A stretch of DNA of 64,000 bases from Pandoraea sp. PE-S2T-3 (GCF_002179965.1 NZ_NGUQ01000013.1:62001-126000); one strand, 5' to 3'. Positions 17,262-26,804 are shown, numbered from the stretch's first letter. The notes: generated from the letters alone by a model not told the origin. Numbers and translations are program-made.

Positions 17262-18677
17262 ATGTCGACCCAGACGACTTATCACCATCGGCTTTTCATG
17301 GCGGTGGTCGGCGGCATTAGTGCAGTACTCAATGCCGGCGCCTTCTTTGCTGTCCTGCTATTCAATGGACAGAACCCCTATACCCCGTACGGCCTGACAC
17401 TTGTCAGCGCGTTGGGTGTGGCAGCCTTCATCGTCTTTGCCCGCTTCCATCTGCTGGCCAGCGCCCGCGATGCCAAGTGGATGCTCGGCCGCGGCGCCAT
17501 GCGCTGGTGCCGGGTGCTGCTCACGATGATCGTGCTGCTGTTCCTGACCTATGACCGTCCGGAAGACGTGCGCGTCATGCTCGCCGAATGGGCGGGGCTC
17601 GCGCTGCCGTTGCAGATGCTGGGGCTGGCCGCGTTGCGCGGTGCGGCCCACAGCATCAACAATGCCCCGGGCAATCAGCGCCGCGCGGCGTTCTTCGGCT
17701 TCGGCCCCGAGGCGCGCAAGCTGAATCTGCGCCTGCGCCGCTCGCCGATTCTCGGCATTCAGGTTGCCGGTTACTACAACGACGCGCCTGTCGAGCCGGA
17801 AGACGGTGAAGTGTTGCCGCCCTACCTTGGCCGTTATGCCGACGCGGCGGCGCATATTCAAGCCAGCAGCTACGAAATCGTCTTCATCGCCATCGGGCAA
17901 CAGGACAACAAGGAACTCACCGCCGACATCGTCAACCGCTTGTACGATTCGACGGCTGCCATCTACCTGCTGCCCGAGTTCCGCTTCCCCGGCGATCTGC
18001 CGCTGACCGGCACCGATCTGGCCGGTGTACCGTTGCTCGCTTTGCATGACATCACCGTGCAGGGCTTCCTGCGCATGATCAAACGCGGCATGGATATCGC
18101 CGGGGCGTCGCTGCTGCTGTTTTTCCTGTGGCCGGTCATGATCGGCATCGCGATCGCCGTACGGCTCGATTCACCGGGTCCGATCCTGTTCCGTCAACGC
18201 CGTTATGGCGAACGCGGCCAGCCGATCATCGTGCGCAAGTTCCGCTCGATGCGTGTCGTCCAACCTGAGGATGCGGCGGCAGCGGCGACCGGCGGGTTGC
18301 GTCAGGCACACGCGGGCGACAGTCGCATCACGACACTTGGCCGGCATCTGCGCCGGACGTCGCTCGACGAACTGCCGCAACTTCTGGATGTGCTGGGGGG
18401 CGCGATGAGTCTCGTGGGCCCGCGTCCGCATGCGGAAGAGCACAACGAGATGTACCGGCGTCTGATTCCGGGTTACATGCTGCGTCACAGCGTGAAGCCC
18501 GGCATTACGGGATGGGCGCAGATCAACGGCCTGCGCGGTGAGACCGAGACACCCGACAAGATGCAGCGCCGCGTCGAGTACGACCGTTACTACATCACTC
18601 ACTGGTCGCTGTGGCTGGACATCAAGATTCTGCTCAAGACTATTCCGGTCATGGTCACCGGACACAACGCGCTGTAG
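17262..18677 (+). CDS. Undecaprenyl-phosphate sugar phosphotransferase (WcaJ-like)
   Basis: 471 residues. Polyprenyl-phosphate hexose-1-phosphate transferase that starts repeat-unit assembly on undecaprenyl phosphate. The N-terminal half has four membrane helices and a CoA-binding-like soluble domain (FGFGPEARKLNLRLRR); the C-terminal catalytic half starts with KRGMDIAGASLLLFFLWPVM, then SPGPILFRQRRYG, RKFRSMR, RRTSLDELPQLLDVLGGAMSLVGPRPH and KPGITGWAQINGLRGET. Glucose or galactose is the usual sugar for this type, but it cannot be settled here. The ATG at 17262 is used; longer in-frame readings cross the lipoprotein gene. The 3' end carries a 12-bp duplication including the stop. Confidence 0.93.
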   Translation: MSTQTTYHHRLFMAVVGGISAVLNAGAFFAVLLFNGQNPYTPYGLTLVSALGVAAFIVFARFHLLASARDAKWMLGRGAMRWCRVLLTMIVLLFLTYDRPEDVRVMLAEWAGLALPLQMLGLAALRGAAHSINNAPGNQRRAAFFGFGPEARKLNLRLRRSPILGIQVAGYYNDAPVEPEDGEVLPPYLGRYADAAAHIQASSYEIVFIAIGQQDNKELTADIVNRLYDSTAAIYLLPEFRFPGDLPLTGTDLAGVPLLALHDITVQGFLRMIKRGMDIAGASLLLFFLWPVMIGIAIAVRLDSPGPILFRQRRYGERGQPIIVRKFRSMRVVQPEDAAAAATGGLRQAHAGDSRITTLGRHLRRTSLDELPQLLDVLGGAMSLVGPRPHAEEHNEMYRRLIPGYMLRHSVKPGITGWAQINGLRGETETPDKMQRRVEYDRYYITHWSLWLDIKILLKTIPVMVTGHNAL

Positions 18678-18691
18678 TCCGCGCTGTAGTC
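18668..18691. repeat. 12-bp tandem duplication at the wcaJ-like stop codon
   Basis: CGCGCTGTAGTC occurs twice in succession (18668-18679, 18680-18691), giving two in-frame TAG stops four codons apart. It looks like a recent slippage duplication. Confidence 0.85.
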
Positions 18692-18704
18692 TTTTAGCGC
18701 GCCA

Positions 18705-18732
18705 GTGCCTGCGCGCGCTTCGGCGCAGGCAC
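18705..18732. terminator. Hairpin between convergent wcaJ-like and wecG-like genes
   Basis: GTGCCTGCGC and GCGCAGGCAC form a 10-bp stem with an 8-base loop midway between the two convergent genes. There is no T-tract on either side, so it may be a weak terminator or only an RNA 3'-end structure. Confidence 0.4.
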
Positions 18733-18759
18733 GTGCTGCGCCGGCTAGCGGCTAGCGCC

Positions 18760-19581
18760 CTAGCGCCCGCTACGCGCCATGCTGCGCCACTGCCGCCAGC
18801 AGATGCCGACAAAGCGCCGGTCATCGACCAGATAGCGCCGCCACATCCTGCCCGGGTCCTGCAAGATGCGCCAGATCCACTCGGAGCCCGTGCGTTGCAT
18901 CCACTTCGGTGCACGCCGCTGCATCCCGGCGGCGAACTCGATCGCAGCGCCCACGCACAGCATCAGTCCACCCGGCATGTTGCCTGCGTTGGCCATCGCC
19001 CAGCGCTCCTGCTTCGGCATGCCTACGCACACGAAAATCAAATCGGGCGCTATCTCGCGAACACGCTCCGCAATCGCATCGCCTTCGGGGCCCGTCGGAT
19101 CGAAGCGCATCGACGGCACGATCAGCGTGAAGTCCAGCCCCGGGAAGCGCGCAGCGAGCCCTTCGCGAATTCGGGCTTCAAATTCGGGATGACCGCCCAC
19201 AAAGACTGCCTTGCCGCCCGTCGCACTGGCGCGGTCGCAAAGCGCGGGAAGCAAATCTGCGCCAGTCACGCGTCCGGGCAACGGTGTGCCGAACAGGCGG
19301 CTGGCCCAGATGATCGGCATACCGTCGGCGAACAGATAGTCGGCGGTGGCATAGGCGCGCTTGAACTCGGGCTGTGTATCGAGCCGCACGATGTGATCGA
19401 CGTTCGGCGTCACTACGATTCGCGCGCGCCCGTCGCGCTGCACACTGGCATGTGCGAGCACATCGACGGCGGTGTCGAAAGGCACCGCAGCGAGATTCAG
19501 CCCGAACAGGGCAACGCTGGGTTCGAAGACGTCGCGCGAGCGCGTGACGGGTGCGGCGTTCAGATCCGTGTCACTGGTCAT
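18760..19581 (-). CDS. WecG/TagA/CpsF-family glycosyltransferase (GT26)
   Basis: 273 residues. GT26 signatures: VVTPNVDHIVRL (TxN), ADGMPIIWASRL, VFVGGHPE, and PDLIFVCVGMPKQERWA, ending with an amphipathic C-terminal region rich in Trp and Arg that attaches to the membrane. TagA-type enzymes transfer ManNAc and WecG-type enzymes transfer ManNAcA to a lipid-linked sugar. The UDP-ManNAc source could be WecB encoded at 46.7-47.9 kb (inference). It is the only clear glycosyltransferase in the Wzx/Wzy part of the locus. Divergent from the GMC gene; the 221-base gap to 19803 has no gene and must carry both promoters. Confidence 0.92.
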   Translation of the reverse strand: MTSDTDLNAAPVTRSRDVFEPSVALFGLNLAAVPFDTAVDVLAHASVQRDGRARIVVTPNVDHIVRLDTQPEFKRAYATADYLFADGMPIIWASRLFGTPLPGRVTGADLLPALCDRASATGGKAVFVGGHPEFEARIREGLAARFPGLDFTLIVPSMRFDPTGPEGDAIAERVREIAPDLIFVCVGMPKQERWAMANAGNMPGGLMLCVGAAIEFAAGMQRRAPKWMQRTGSEWIWRILQDPGRMWRRYLVDDRRFVGICWRQWRSMARSGR

Positions 19582-19802
19582 GACCTATCGTATTCCTGTC
19601 GTCCGGCGAAGCCGGATCCGTTCGGGTGGCAGGCACGATAGTATCAGCGGGCCTATGACGTCAGTGACACTTTTCGCCACACGCGCGCGCACTTGTTGCG
19701 GAAAGTCGTCGTCTTGACGTCGTGGATCAGCTACCATCGCAGCGGCTATCCGTCCTGCCCTTTCCCTAACTGCCGTAAGCACGCCGCGAGTTGCCGCAGA
19801 CG

Positions 19803-21506
19803 ATGATTCTCGACGCCCACGACATTCCTTCCGGCACCTGCCTGCAAGCCGACCTGTGCATTGCCGGTGCAGGTGCCGCCGGCATCACCCTTGCGCTGGC
19901 ACTTGAAGCCAGCGGACTCGACGTCATCCTGCTCGAAAGCGGCAGCGACACCCCCGAGCCCGCCACGCAGGCGCTCTACGACGGCACCGTCGCCGACACG
20001 CGTCTTCATCCCCCTACGGAGAGCTACCGGGTACGCCGTTTCGGCGGCTCGACCACGCTCTGGGGCGGACGCTGCATGCCGCTCGATGCCATCGATTTCG
20101 AAGCGCGCGACTACATGCCGCACAGCGGCTGGCCAATCGCCCTCGACGACTTGATGCCGTGGTACGCACAGGCCAATACGTTGTGCGAGGCCGGTGAGTT
20201 CGCCTACACCGCCGAGCGCGCATTCACGAAGCCGTCGCCGCCGATGATCGGCAACTTCGAGAGCGATCTGTTCACCACGAATACGCTGGAACGATTCAGT
20301 TGTCCGACCGATTTTGGCGGCCGCTATCGGGCGCGTCTGGCCCGGGGACGCGTGCGCGTCGTGCAGCACGCCAACCTGTGCCGCCTGCCACAGCGCGACG
20401 ACACGGCACGTCTGGTCGGCCCGGCCGAAGTCCGCACGTTGGATGGCAAGGTCTTTACGGTCGCCGCGCGTGCATACGTACTTGCCACCGGCGGTCTGGA
20501 AGTCCCGCGACTGTTGCTCGATAGCCCGGGTGCCAGCGGTCAAGGCCTCGGCAATGCGCACGACGTCGTAGGCCGCTATTACATGTGCCACATCGCCGGC
20601 ACCATCGGCACGATGGACCTCGCCGCAGCAGCGTCGGTGTACCACGGCTACGAAGTCTCGGACGAAGGTATCTACTGCCGCCGCCGTTTCGCCTTGCGCC
20701 CGCAAGCTCAGCACGACCTCCGGGTCGGCAACTTCGTCGCGCGGCTGCACCACCCGCGCATTCCCGAAGCGGGCCATGGCAGCGGCATTCTGTCGTCGCT
20801 GTATCTCGCACGCCCCATCGTTCCTTACGAATACGCCAAGCGCCTCTATGGCGACTCGCCCGACAATTCGCTCGCGAACTGGCTCGCGCACTTGCGCAAC
20901 GTCATCGTCGATGCGCCGAACACCGTTCGGTTCCTGACGCACTGGACGCTCAAGCGCACGTTGGCGGCCCGCAAATTCCCGTCGATCATCGTGCGCCCGG
21001 CCAACCTGCGCTTCAGTCTCGACTTCCATGCCGAGCAAGCGCCGAACCCGGCGAGCCGCGTGATGCTGGGCGACACCGTCGATACGCTGGGCCAGCACCG
21101 CATTCACATTGACTGGCGCTACTGCGATGAAGACGTGGCGACCGTGACCCGGACACTCGCAGCACTCGCGCAGGAAGTCGAACGCACCGGCGTCGGCCGC
21201 TTCTCGTACGATCCGTCCGAAGTGGAAGCCGAAATGACGCGCTACGGCGCTTACGGCGGCCACCATATCGGTACCGCGCGCATGGGCCTCGACCCGAAGA
21301 CCAGCGTGGTCAATGCCGATTGCCGCTTGCACGAGACCGACAACGTCTTTATCGCGAGCGCTGCGGTCTTCCCGACCTCCGGGCAGGCCAACCCCACACT
21401 GAGCATCGTGGCGATGGCCCTGCGCCTTGCCGATCATCTCCAGCAGCAGGGGAACGTCTCCGACTTGCCCATGCCGCCGTCAGCCAGTCCGTCCACTTCT
21501 TCGTGA
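19803..21506 (+). CDS. GMC-family FAD oxidoreductase
   Basis: 567 residues from the ATG at 19803; a TTG four codons earlier is an alternative and neither has a clear Shine-Dalgarno sequence. The FAD-binding dinucleotide fold is LCIAGAGAAGITLALALEASG with ESG at the second strand end, then GGSTTLWGGRCMP. The C-terminal GMC domain has GGHHIGTARMG and SGQANPTLSIVAMA carrying the catalytic His/Asn pair. It oxidises an alcohol group of a sugar or polyol. It is 13 bases upstream of an SDR epimerase/reductase gene, so the pair may perform a two-step oxidation and reduction on a sugar intermediate (inference). Confidence 0.9.
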   Translation: MILDAHDIPSGTCLQADLCIAGAGAAGITLALALEASGLDVILLESGSDTPEPATQALYDGTVADTRLHPPTESYRVRRFGGSTTLWGGRCMPLDAIDFEARDYMPHSGWPIALDDLMPWYAQANTLCEAGEFAYTAERAFTKPSPPMIGNFESDLFTTNTLERFSCPTDFGGRYRARLARGRVRVVQHANLCRLPQRDDTARLVGPAEVRTLDGKVFTVAARAYVLATGGLEVPRLLLDSPGASGQGLGNAHDVVGRYYMCHIAGTIGTMDLAAAASVYHGYEVSDEGIYCRRRFALRPQAQHDLRVGNFVARLHHPRIPEAGHGSGILSSLYLARPIVPYEYAKRLYGDSPDNSLANWLAHLRNVIVDAPNTVRFLTHWTLKRTLAARKFPSIIVRPANLRFSLDFHAEQAPNPASRVMLGDTVDTLGQHRIHIDWRYCDEDVATVTRTLAALAQEVERTGVGRFSYDPSEVEAEMTRYGAYGGHHIGTARMGLDPKTSVVNADCRLHETDNVFIASAAVFPTSGQANPTLSIVAMALRLADHLQQQGNVSDLPMPPSASPSTSS

Positions 21507-21519
21507 GTCCGTCCGCCAC

Positions 21520-22449
21520 ATGAAAGCCCGCATCCTCGTTACCGGCGCGACCGGCTTTATCGGCCGCCACGTCGTTCAGGCACTTGCCGCCAGTGATTGG
21601 GCCGAACCGGTCGCCGCCTCGCGCCGCGCCGGCCCGGGGCTGCGCGTCGTCGACGCCCTCTCCTCCGCCTCGCTCGGTGCCGCCCTCGAAGACGTCGACG
21701 GTCTCGTCAATTGCGTGGCTGGTTCACCGGAAACCATCGTGGCCAACGCGCATGCGTTGCGCGATGCCCTGAACGCGCGCACCACGCCGGTGCCTGTGGT
21801 GTATTTCAGTTCGATGGCGGTGTATGGCGGCGTCGAAGGACATATCGATGAGACGGCGACACTCGCGGGTGAAAGCGCCTACGGCATCGCGAAGGTGGAA
21901 GCGGAAAAAGCGCTCGCAGGCCTGCCGAGCGTCACGCTGTTGCGCCCGGGCTGTGTCTACGGAGGTGGCAGCCCGCAGTGGTCCGCGCGTATCGCGGAGT
22001 TGCTGCGCGCAGGCCGTCTCGGCGACCTCGGCGTCGCGGGCGATGCGCACAGCAATCTGGTGCATGTGGACGATGTCGTGAGCGCGGCACTGAGTGCACT
22101 GCGCACGCCGGGCGCGGGTGGGCGCGCGTATAACCTCGCCATGGCTGAGGCCCCGCGCTGGAACGAATATTTCACCGCTTACGCGATAGCGCTGGGCGCG
22201 ACGCCGGTCAAGCGCATCGGGGCAAAGCAACTGAAGCTCGAAACGAAGCTCTTGGGCCCTGCCCTCAAGATCGCCGAGATCGCAGGCCGCAAGGTCGGCT
22301 TGAAAAACCTGCCGCCGCCGATTCCGCCGTCGCTCGCCCGGCTCTGGCAGCAAGACATCTGCCTCGATGCTCAGTTAGCCGAACAAACCTTTGGCCTCAA
22401 CTGGACCCCTTGGCGCGACGCCGTCAAGGCAGAAGCCACGCGCGCGTAA
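21520..22449 (+). CDS. NAD-dependent epimerase/dehydratase (extended SDR)
   Basis: 309 residues. N-terminal nucleotide-binding TGATGFIGRHV, catalytic Ser in YFSSMAVYGG and Tyr/Lys in YGIAKVEAEKAL; LRPGCVYGGGS and VHVDDVVSAAL follow as in sugar-nucleotide epimerases and reductases. The substrate is unknown. The ATG at 21520 starts the conserved strand 13 bases after the GMC stop, so the two are cotranscribed. The stop codon abuts directly the stop of the convergent flippase gene, with no intergenic base. Confidence 0.9.
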   Translation: MKARILVTGATGFIGRHVVQALAASDWAEPVAASRRAGPGLRVVDALSSASLGAALEDVDGLVNCVAGSPETIVANAHALRDALNARTTPVPVVYFSSMAVYGGVEGHIDETATLAGESAYGIAKVEAEKALAGLPSVTLLRPGCVYGGGSPQWSARIAELLRAGRLGDLGVAGDAHSNLVHVDDVVSAALSALRTPGAGGRAYNLAMAEAPRWNEYFTAYAIALGATPVKRIGAKQLKLETKLLGPALKIAEIAGRKVGLKNLPPPIPPSLARLWQQDICLDAQLAEQTFGLNWTPWRDAVKAEATRA

Positions 22450-23826
22450 TTAGCCGCGCGCCTTCCGGGCGAGAAGACCTGTCACCCAACGCCGCAGCGC
22501 AGCGAGCGGTGACACCCCGAGCAGTCGATGCGCGGCCCACGTCGCGGCCGCGCCATTCACGGCAATCGCCAGCGATGCGGCGGCCGAGGCGCCGACGCTG
22601 CCGCCTGACGGTGCCAGCAACGCCAACCCGGCCAGCAGCACCACCACCGACACGGCGTTGATCCGCATAAGCGCCCGCGTGTGTGCCGTCATCCCGAGCA
22701 GTTCCGGCATGGCAGTAAAGCACGCAGCGGCAATCTGCCCGAGCGCCAGCACGCGCAACGCGGTCGCACCATCGTCATAGCCGTGCCCGAACAGGCCCAG
22801 CAGGTGCTGCGGAATGACGAGCATCGCCACCGTGACCGGCAGCGCCAGACAAAGCACCAACCCGATCGCTTGCGCCGCACTGCGCTCCAGCCCCGGCGTG
22901 TCGTGACGCGCATACAGACTGGCGAAGCGCGGTGCGGCCATGCCTGTCACGCCACTGATCAACAGATTGACGACGAGCGCCAAGCGCCACGCAAGCGCAA
23001 ACAAACCGGTCTCGCGCGACGACGCGACGATGCCCAGCACGATGGCGGGCGCCGAGGTGATCAGCAGCTTGGTGAGTTCGAGCGAGAACAGCGACAACCC
23101 CGTCTTGAGCAGCCCCTTGGCGGCAGGATGCGGTGCCGCTGACGGCGCGGTGTTCGTCAGAGTCTGCTTCGGCACATCGCGCAGAAACCGCCGGAGCAGC
23201 ACCGCACCGACAATCGCCGTGAGCGTGAAGCTCGCGGCAATCAGTATCAAGGCATTGATCACCGTCAGGTGGCCCGTGACAACCAGCGGGATGACGGCCA
23301 CGCAGAAGATGGCAGGCCAGAGCCACGAATAAATCATCTGGCTGAAGCCCACGCGCTGCAACCCGGCGAGCGCCCCGGCGACGGCGGCACCGAGATTCTG
23401 CGGAACGAAGGAGAGCGCCCCCAGCATGAGCGGCAAGGCGAGGCCCGGCTTGCGGAGAATATCGTCGGCAAACAGCGCGGCACCGGCGGCGAGCAGCACC
23501 GACACGGCGACCGAGGTGAGCACCACCAGCCAGAGCGCACGGCGGATCGTCGGGCGCACGGCACCGAACTGCCCCGATGCCACGTCCATGGCGAGTTGCC
23601 GCGTCAGCGCCTGATCGACGCCAAGACGCCCAAACCCGGCGAGCGCCACCATCGTGCTGAACACGATGTAGAAATTGCCGGTCTCGACCACGCCGAGCGC
23701 CGCAGCGATCAGCAGGTGAAAACCGTAGCGGCTGGGCAGATCGAGCAGGCGTACGCCGAGGCTGATCACGCTGCCGCGAATCATCGAAGCCCCGGTCTTG
23801 GCGGGCGGCGGGCGCGTGTCGGTCAT
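22450..23826 (-). CDS. Polysaccharide flippase, Wzx/MATE-like (MOP family)
   Basis: 458 residues with 12-14 hydrophobic segments and little soluble sequence, as in Wzx translocases of lipid-linked repeat units. Residues 16-45 (IRGSVISLGVRLLDLPSRYGFHLL region) and the paired helices around LYARHDTPGLERSAAQAIGL fit the polysaccharide transport branch. It would flip undecaprenyl-PP-oligosaccharide across the inner membrane. Starts one base after the GH44 stop, last gene of the minus-strand wza-wzy-GH44-wzx unit. Confidence 0.85.
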   Translation of the reverse strand: MTDTRPPPAKTGASMIRGSVISLGVRLLDLPSRYGFHLLIAAALGVVETGNFYIVFSTMVALAGFGRLGVDQALTRQLAMDVASGQFGAVRPTIRRALWLVVLTSVAVSVLLAAGAALFADDILRKPGLALPLMLGALSFVPQNLGAAVAGALAGLQRVGFSQMIYSWLWPAIFCVAVIPLVVTGHLTVINALILIAASFTLTAIVGAVLLRRFLRDVPKQTLTNTAPSAAPHPAAKGLLKTGLSLFSLELTKLLITSAPAIVLGIVASSRETGLFALAWRLALVVNLLISGVTGMAAPRFASLYARHDTPGLERSAAQAIGLVLCLALPVTVAMLVIPQHLLGLFGHGYDDGATALRVLALGQIAAACFTAMPELLGMTAHTRALMRINAVSVVVLLAGLALLAPSGGSVGASAAASLAIAVNGAAATWAAHRLLGVSPLAALRRWVTGLLARKARG

Positions 23827-23827
23827 A

Positions 23828-25534
23828 TCAATTCGCCGGCTTCGAGGTTGGCTTGCCTGCGGGCTTCAATGCAGGCTGCGCCGCGCCTCGCAACACCAGC
23901 AGCTTGATGCTTTGCGGCGGCAAATCGACGCGCAGCGCACCGTCGGTGGCCGCGACGTCAGGGGCGCGCGTCAGTTCGTTGTTCACCAACTGCCAGACTT
24001 CGCCTGCGCCGCTGACCGCAAAATTGGCCAGCGAAATCGCGGTCTGTGCGGGACGATCGAGTTGCTTGTTGATGACCACCACGGTCATCGCGCCGTCATC
24101 ACGCAAAGCCGCGAACGCCGAGACGGTATCCGGATCGGGGACAGTGGCCGCCACGCTGGTCGAACCGAACGCACCGCCGTGTCCGTCGTAGTTGCGGTAA
24201 AGCTTGATCGCCTTGTAGACCGGCATCGACGGATCGAGCGTGCCCCAGCGCGTCGCCATATCCAGCTTTTCGCGGCCGAAAATGCCCAGCACATCCGCTT
24301 GGGCCGTCGCCCCGTTCATGCGTGTATCCGCGCCCCAGTTGTACTCGGTAATGGCGATCGGCGTGCCCGGGTAGTAATACGTGTCGACCCATTGACGCAT
24401 CATCGGGATCAGCGCCACCACGCTGTTGATCCACGTCGGGTCCTTGTAATTCGGGTCCCACAGATTGCGCGTGGAACGGTTTCGCATCAGCGCAATCGTG
24501 GACGAATTGCCGGTGGGCGCTTCCTCGTACTCACCGCTCTGCGGGTAGAAGTGCAGGCTGAAGACATCGACCGGACGGCCCGCTTTCTTCCACTGCGCCA
24601 GCAGCCACGGCACGTAAGCCATGCCACCGGTCTCGCGTTGGCGGTCGGGCGCCTGCGCATAGCCATGTTTGATGGAATGCTGCTGGTCGAAGCCGCTGTA
24701 CTGATAGCCGTTCCAGCCCCACTCTTCGGGCGCGATCACCTGCGCGCCCGGGTCGGCTGCCTTCACGGCACGCGAATAGGCGATCACCTTGGCGGCGATC
24801 TCACTCGCGTGCGCGCCTGTCGGATGCACGTCGTTATGAATCAGTTGCCAGAGGCTCGGCTCGTTATCCATCGCGTAATAACGCACGCCACCCGCACGCG
24901 CGGGCCCGAACTGCTGCACCAGCGCCGCCACGCGTGCCTGTTGGCTGCCGGGGTCATCGGGCACCGTGGCGTCGTTCGGATCATTCACGACCGGTGTACC
25001 GTCGCGCAGAATGCCGTTGCCCGCGTCGGTCATCCCGTCCACGTCGTGATTCTGTTGCAGACCGTATTTGGCGATCGAGAAACTGGCGAGACGCTCACGG
25101 GCACGCGACAACGTGGCTACGCGCCCCAGCATCGAGATCGTCACGATGGGGGTCGCACCGCCCGCCTTCGTCAGCGCGACAAACCGGTCGCCAAACTGAT
25201 CGTTGATGTCGGCGGGATTGACCGGCAGGCTTTCGTAGTACCAGTCGCGCCCGGCGTTGCGCGCGTCGAGCCGCCAGTTGTAGGCCGAAGCGCTGTTACC
25301 GCCCGAGCGATTGAGCGGCACGCGCAGGTCCTGCAACATCGCTGTCGTGCCGAAGTTGATACCGTAGACATACGGATTGATCGGATGACGGTTTGCCGCC
25401 GCATCCACCGCGATGGCGACCGGCAGCAACTCACCGGGTGTGGCTTTGGTGCACGCTGCGGCGGACAGCAGCAGCGCCACCCCGGCCAGTTGAATCAAAC
25501 GGGAGCGTGGGCTACGGTGCCGCAAAACGCGCAT
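23828..25534 (-). CDS. Glycoside hydrolase family 44 lipoprotein
   Basis: 568 residues. Signal peptide with a lipobox-like LSAAAC (Cys at about residue 28). The GH44 acid/base is expected at Glu 225 in YYAMDNEPSLWQLIH and the nucleophile at Glu 397 in PIAITEYNWGAD; the C-terminal beta domain (MTVVVINKQLD...) is present. GH44 enzymes cut beta-1,4-glucans, xyloglucan or mannans by a retaining mechanism. In this locus it probably trims or releases the locus's own polymer (inference). The ATG at 25534 overlaps the upstream wzy-like gene by 23 bases; an earlier in-frame start is rejected because it would bury the signal peptide. Confidence 0.88.
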   Translation of the reverse strand: MRVLRHRSPRSRLIQLAGVALLLSAAACTKATPGELLPVAIAVDAAANRHPINPYVYGINFGTTAMLQDLRVPLNRSGGNSASAYNWRLDARNAGRDWYYESLPVNPADINDQFGDRFVALTKAGGATPIVTISMLGRVATLSRARERLASFSIAKYGLQQNHDVDGMTDAGNGILRDGTPVVNDPNDATVPDDPGSQQARVAALVQQFGPARAGGVRYYAMDNEPSLWQLIHNDVHPTGAHASEIAAKVIAYSRAVKAADPGAQVIAPEEWGWNGYQYSGFDQQHSIKHGYAQAPDRQRETGGMAYVPWLLAQWKKAGRPVDVFSLHFYPQSGEYEEAPTGNSSTIALMRNRSTRNLWDPNYKDPTWINSVVALIPMMRQWVDTYYYPGTPIAITEYNWGADTRMNGATAQADVLGIFGREKLDMATRWGTLDPSMPVYKAIKLYRNYDGHGGAFGSTSVAATVPDPDTVSAFAALRDDGAMTVVVINKQLDRPAQTAISLANFAVSGAGEVWQLVNNELTRAPDVAATDGALRVDLPPQSIKLLVLRGAAQPALKPAGKPTSKPAN

Positions 25535-26804
25535 GGAAACTCCGGGGATCGGCCCGCCGATCGAAGCCGCCCGCGCGCCAGATATAGGCAAAAATCGCCA
25601 GAATGACGGCAGTTTCGCCCGGCGCGAGCGTCGGCGGGTAGAAGAACGAGGCCAGCAGAACAAACTTCAAATAGTCGAACAGCGCACCGAGGAAGTCGTC
25701 TTCGACCTCCGCGCGCAGGCGCCGGTAGAAGAAGAGTCCGCGCAGTTGCAGGGCCAGGATGATGAGCGCACCGATCAGGCCGAACTCGAACACGATCCCC
25801 AGCCAGGTAATGTCCGCCAGAAAGAAGAAGTGGTGGAAGTAACCGATCAGGCTATCGCCGCTCGCGGGGCTGATGGTGCCCACGCCAAACAGCCAGCGCA
25901 TCGGCTCGTTACCGAGGAAGCGTGTCGCCAGTTGTGCGGAAATGCGGCGCGTATCAAAGCCGGTCTCGGCGCCCGCGCTGAAAATGGTCGCCAGATAGCC
26001 CATCGAGAACACCGACGCCAGCACCACGGGCACCACGAGCAGCAGCCCGATCCGCGCACGCGGGCGGGCCCACACAAAGGTGTTGATGACCAGCACCGCC
26101 ACGATGCCGATGGCCAGTGCGCGCGATTTCACGATCAGCAGCGCCACCGCCAGTCCGACGAGCACGCCGACGAGATACCGGAAACTCCGCTCGAAATAGG
26201 CGCGGCGGTAGCAGAAGAACAGCAGGATGAACGGGAAATACATCGACATCCGGATACGGTGTCCCCGGCTGTCGGCGGTGAAGAACGGCGCCTGACCGAA
26301 AACGTAGGTTTCCTTGTACCAACTGGACGGCACCACCAGCCACATCAGGATCAACGCACCGACCACGACCGCACCGAGAATCACGAAGCTCCGGCCCAGC
26401 TCGCCCAGCGTCGGCTTGAGCATGAGCAGCAGCGCGAGAAACGAGAAGAAATACAGAATCGGCAGCAGTTTGACTTGCGCCGTCAGGCTGACGAAGAAAC
26501 TCTCGTTGAAATAGATGACGGCCGCGAAGCTCGGGATGATCAGCAGCCACGCGAAACTCAGCAGCACCTGCCGCGTCATGGGGAAGCGCGGCTGACTGCC
26601 CAGACGCAGGACCAGCGGCAGCGTGAGCACCGGAAACGCTTTCGACAAGGCCCACAGCGGATACAGCGCCGTAATGTAGTGAAAGGTCTGGCCGAACATC
26701 GGCAGCACCAGCACCAGGCACCAGATCACATAGGACCGCGAGGCGCTGTCGGCAAAGACGGGCGGCAGTTCGCCCACCGGTGCATCGGCGTGGCGGGCTG
26801 TCAT
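25512..26804 (-). CDS. O-antigen ligase/Wzy-like polymerase
   Basis: About 430 residues with 10-12 membrane helices and a large periplasmic loop (around RRISAQLATRFLGNEPMRWLFGVGTISPASGDSLIG), the architecture of Wzy polymerases and WaaL ligases. The loop ends in SLIGYFHHFFFLADITWLGIVFEFGL, a typical pattern. It should polymerise lipid-linked repeat units in the periplasm. Two starts are possible: ATG at 26804 (used) or TTG at 26864, and neither has a clear Shine-Dalgarno sequence. It overlaps the GH44 gene, so the two are coupled. Confidence 0.82.
   Translation of the reverse strand: MTARHADAPVGELPPVFADSASRSYVIWCLVLVLPMFGQTFHYITALYPLWALSKAFPVLTLPLVLRLGSQPRFPMTRQVLLSFAWLLIIPSFAAVIYFNESFFVSLTAQVKLLPILYFFSFLALLLMLKPTLGELGRSFVILGAVVVGALILMWLVVPSSWYKETYVFGQAPFFTADSRGHRIRMSMYFPFILLFFCYRRAYFERSFRYLVGVLVGLAVALLIVKSRALAIGIVAVLVINTFVWARPRARIGLLLVVPVVLASVFSMGYLATIFSAGAETGFDTRRISAQLATRFLGNEPMRWLFGVGTISPASGDSLIGYFHHFFFLADITWLGIVFEFGLIGALIILALQLRGLFFYRRLRAEVEDDFLGALFDYLKFVLLASFFYPPTLAPGETAVILAIFAYIWRAGGFDRRADPRSFHARFAAP

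Noticed and set aside
19746-21437. 563-codon minus-strand open frame
   Set aside because: Antisense of the GMC oxidoreductase.
23798-25606. 602-codon plus-strand open frame
   Set aside because: Antisense of the GH44 lipoprotein gene, composition typical of a shadow frame.
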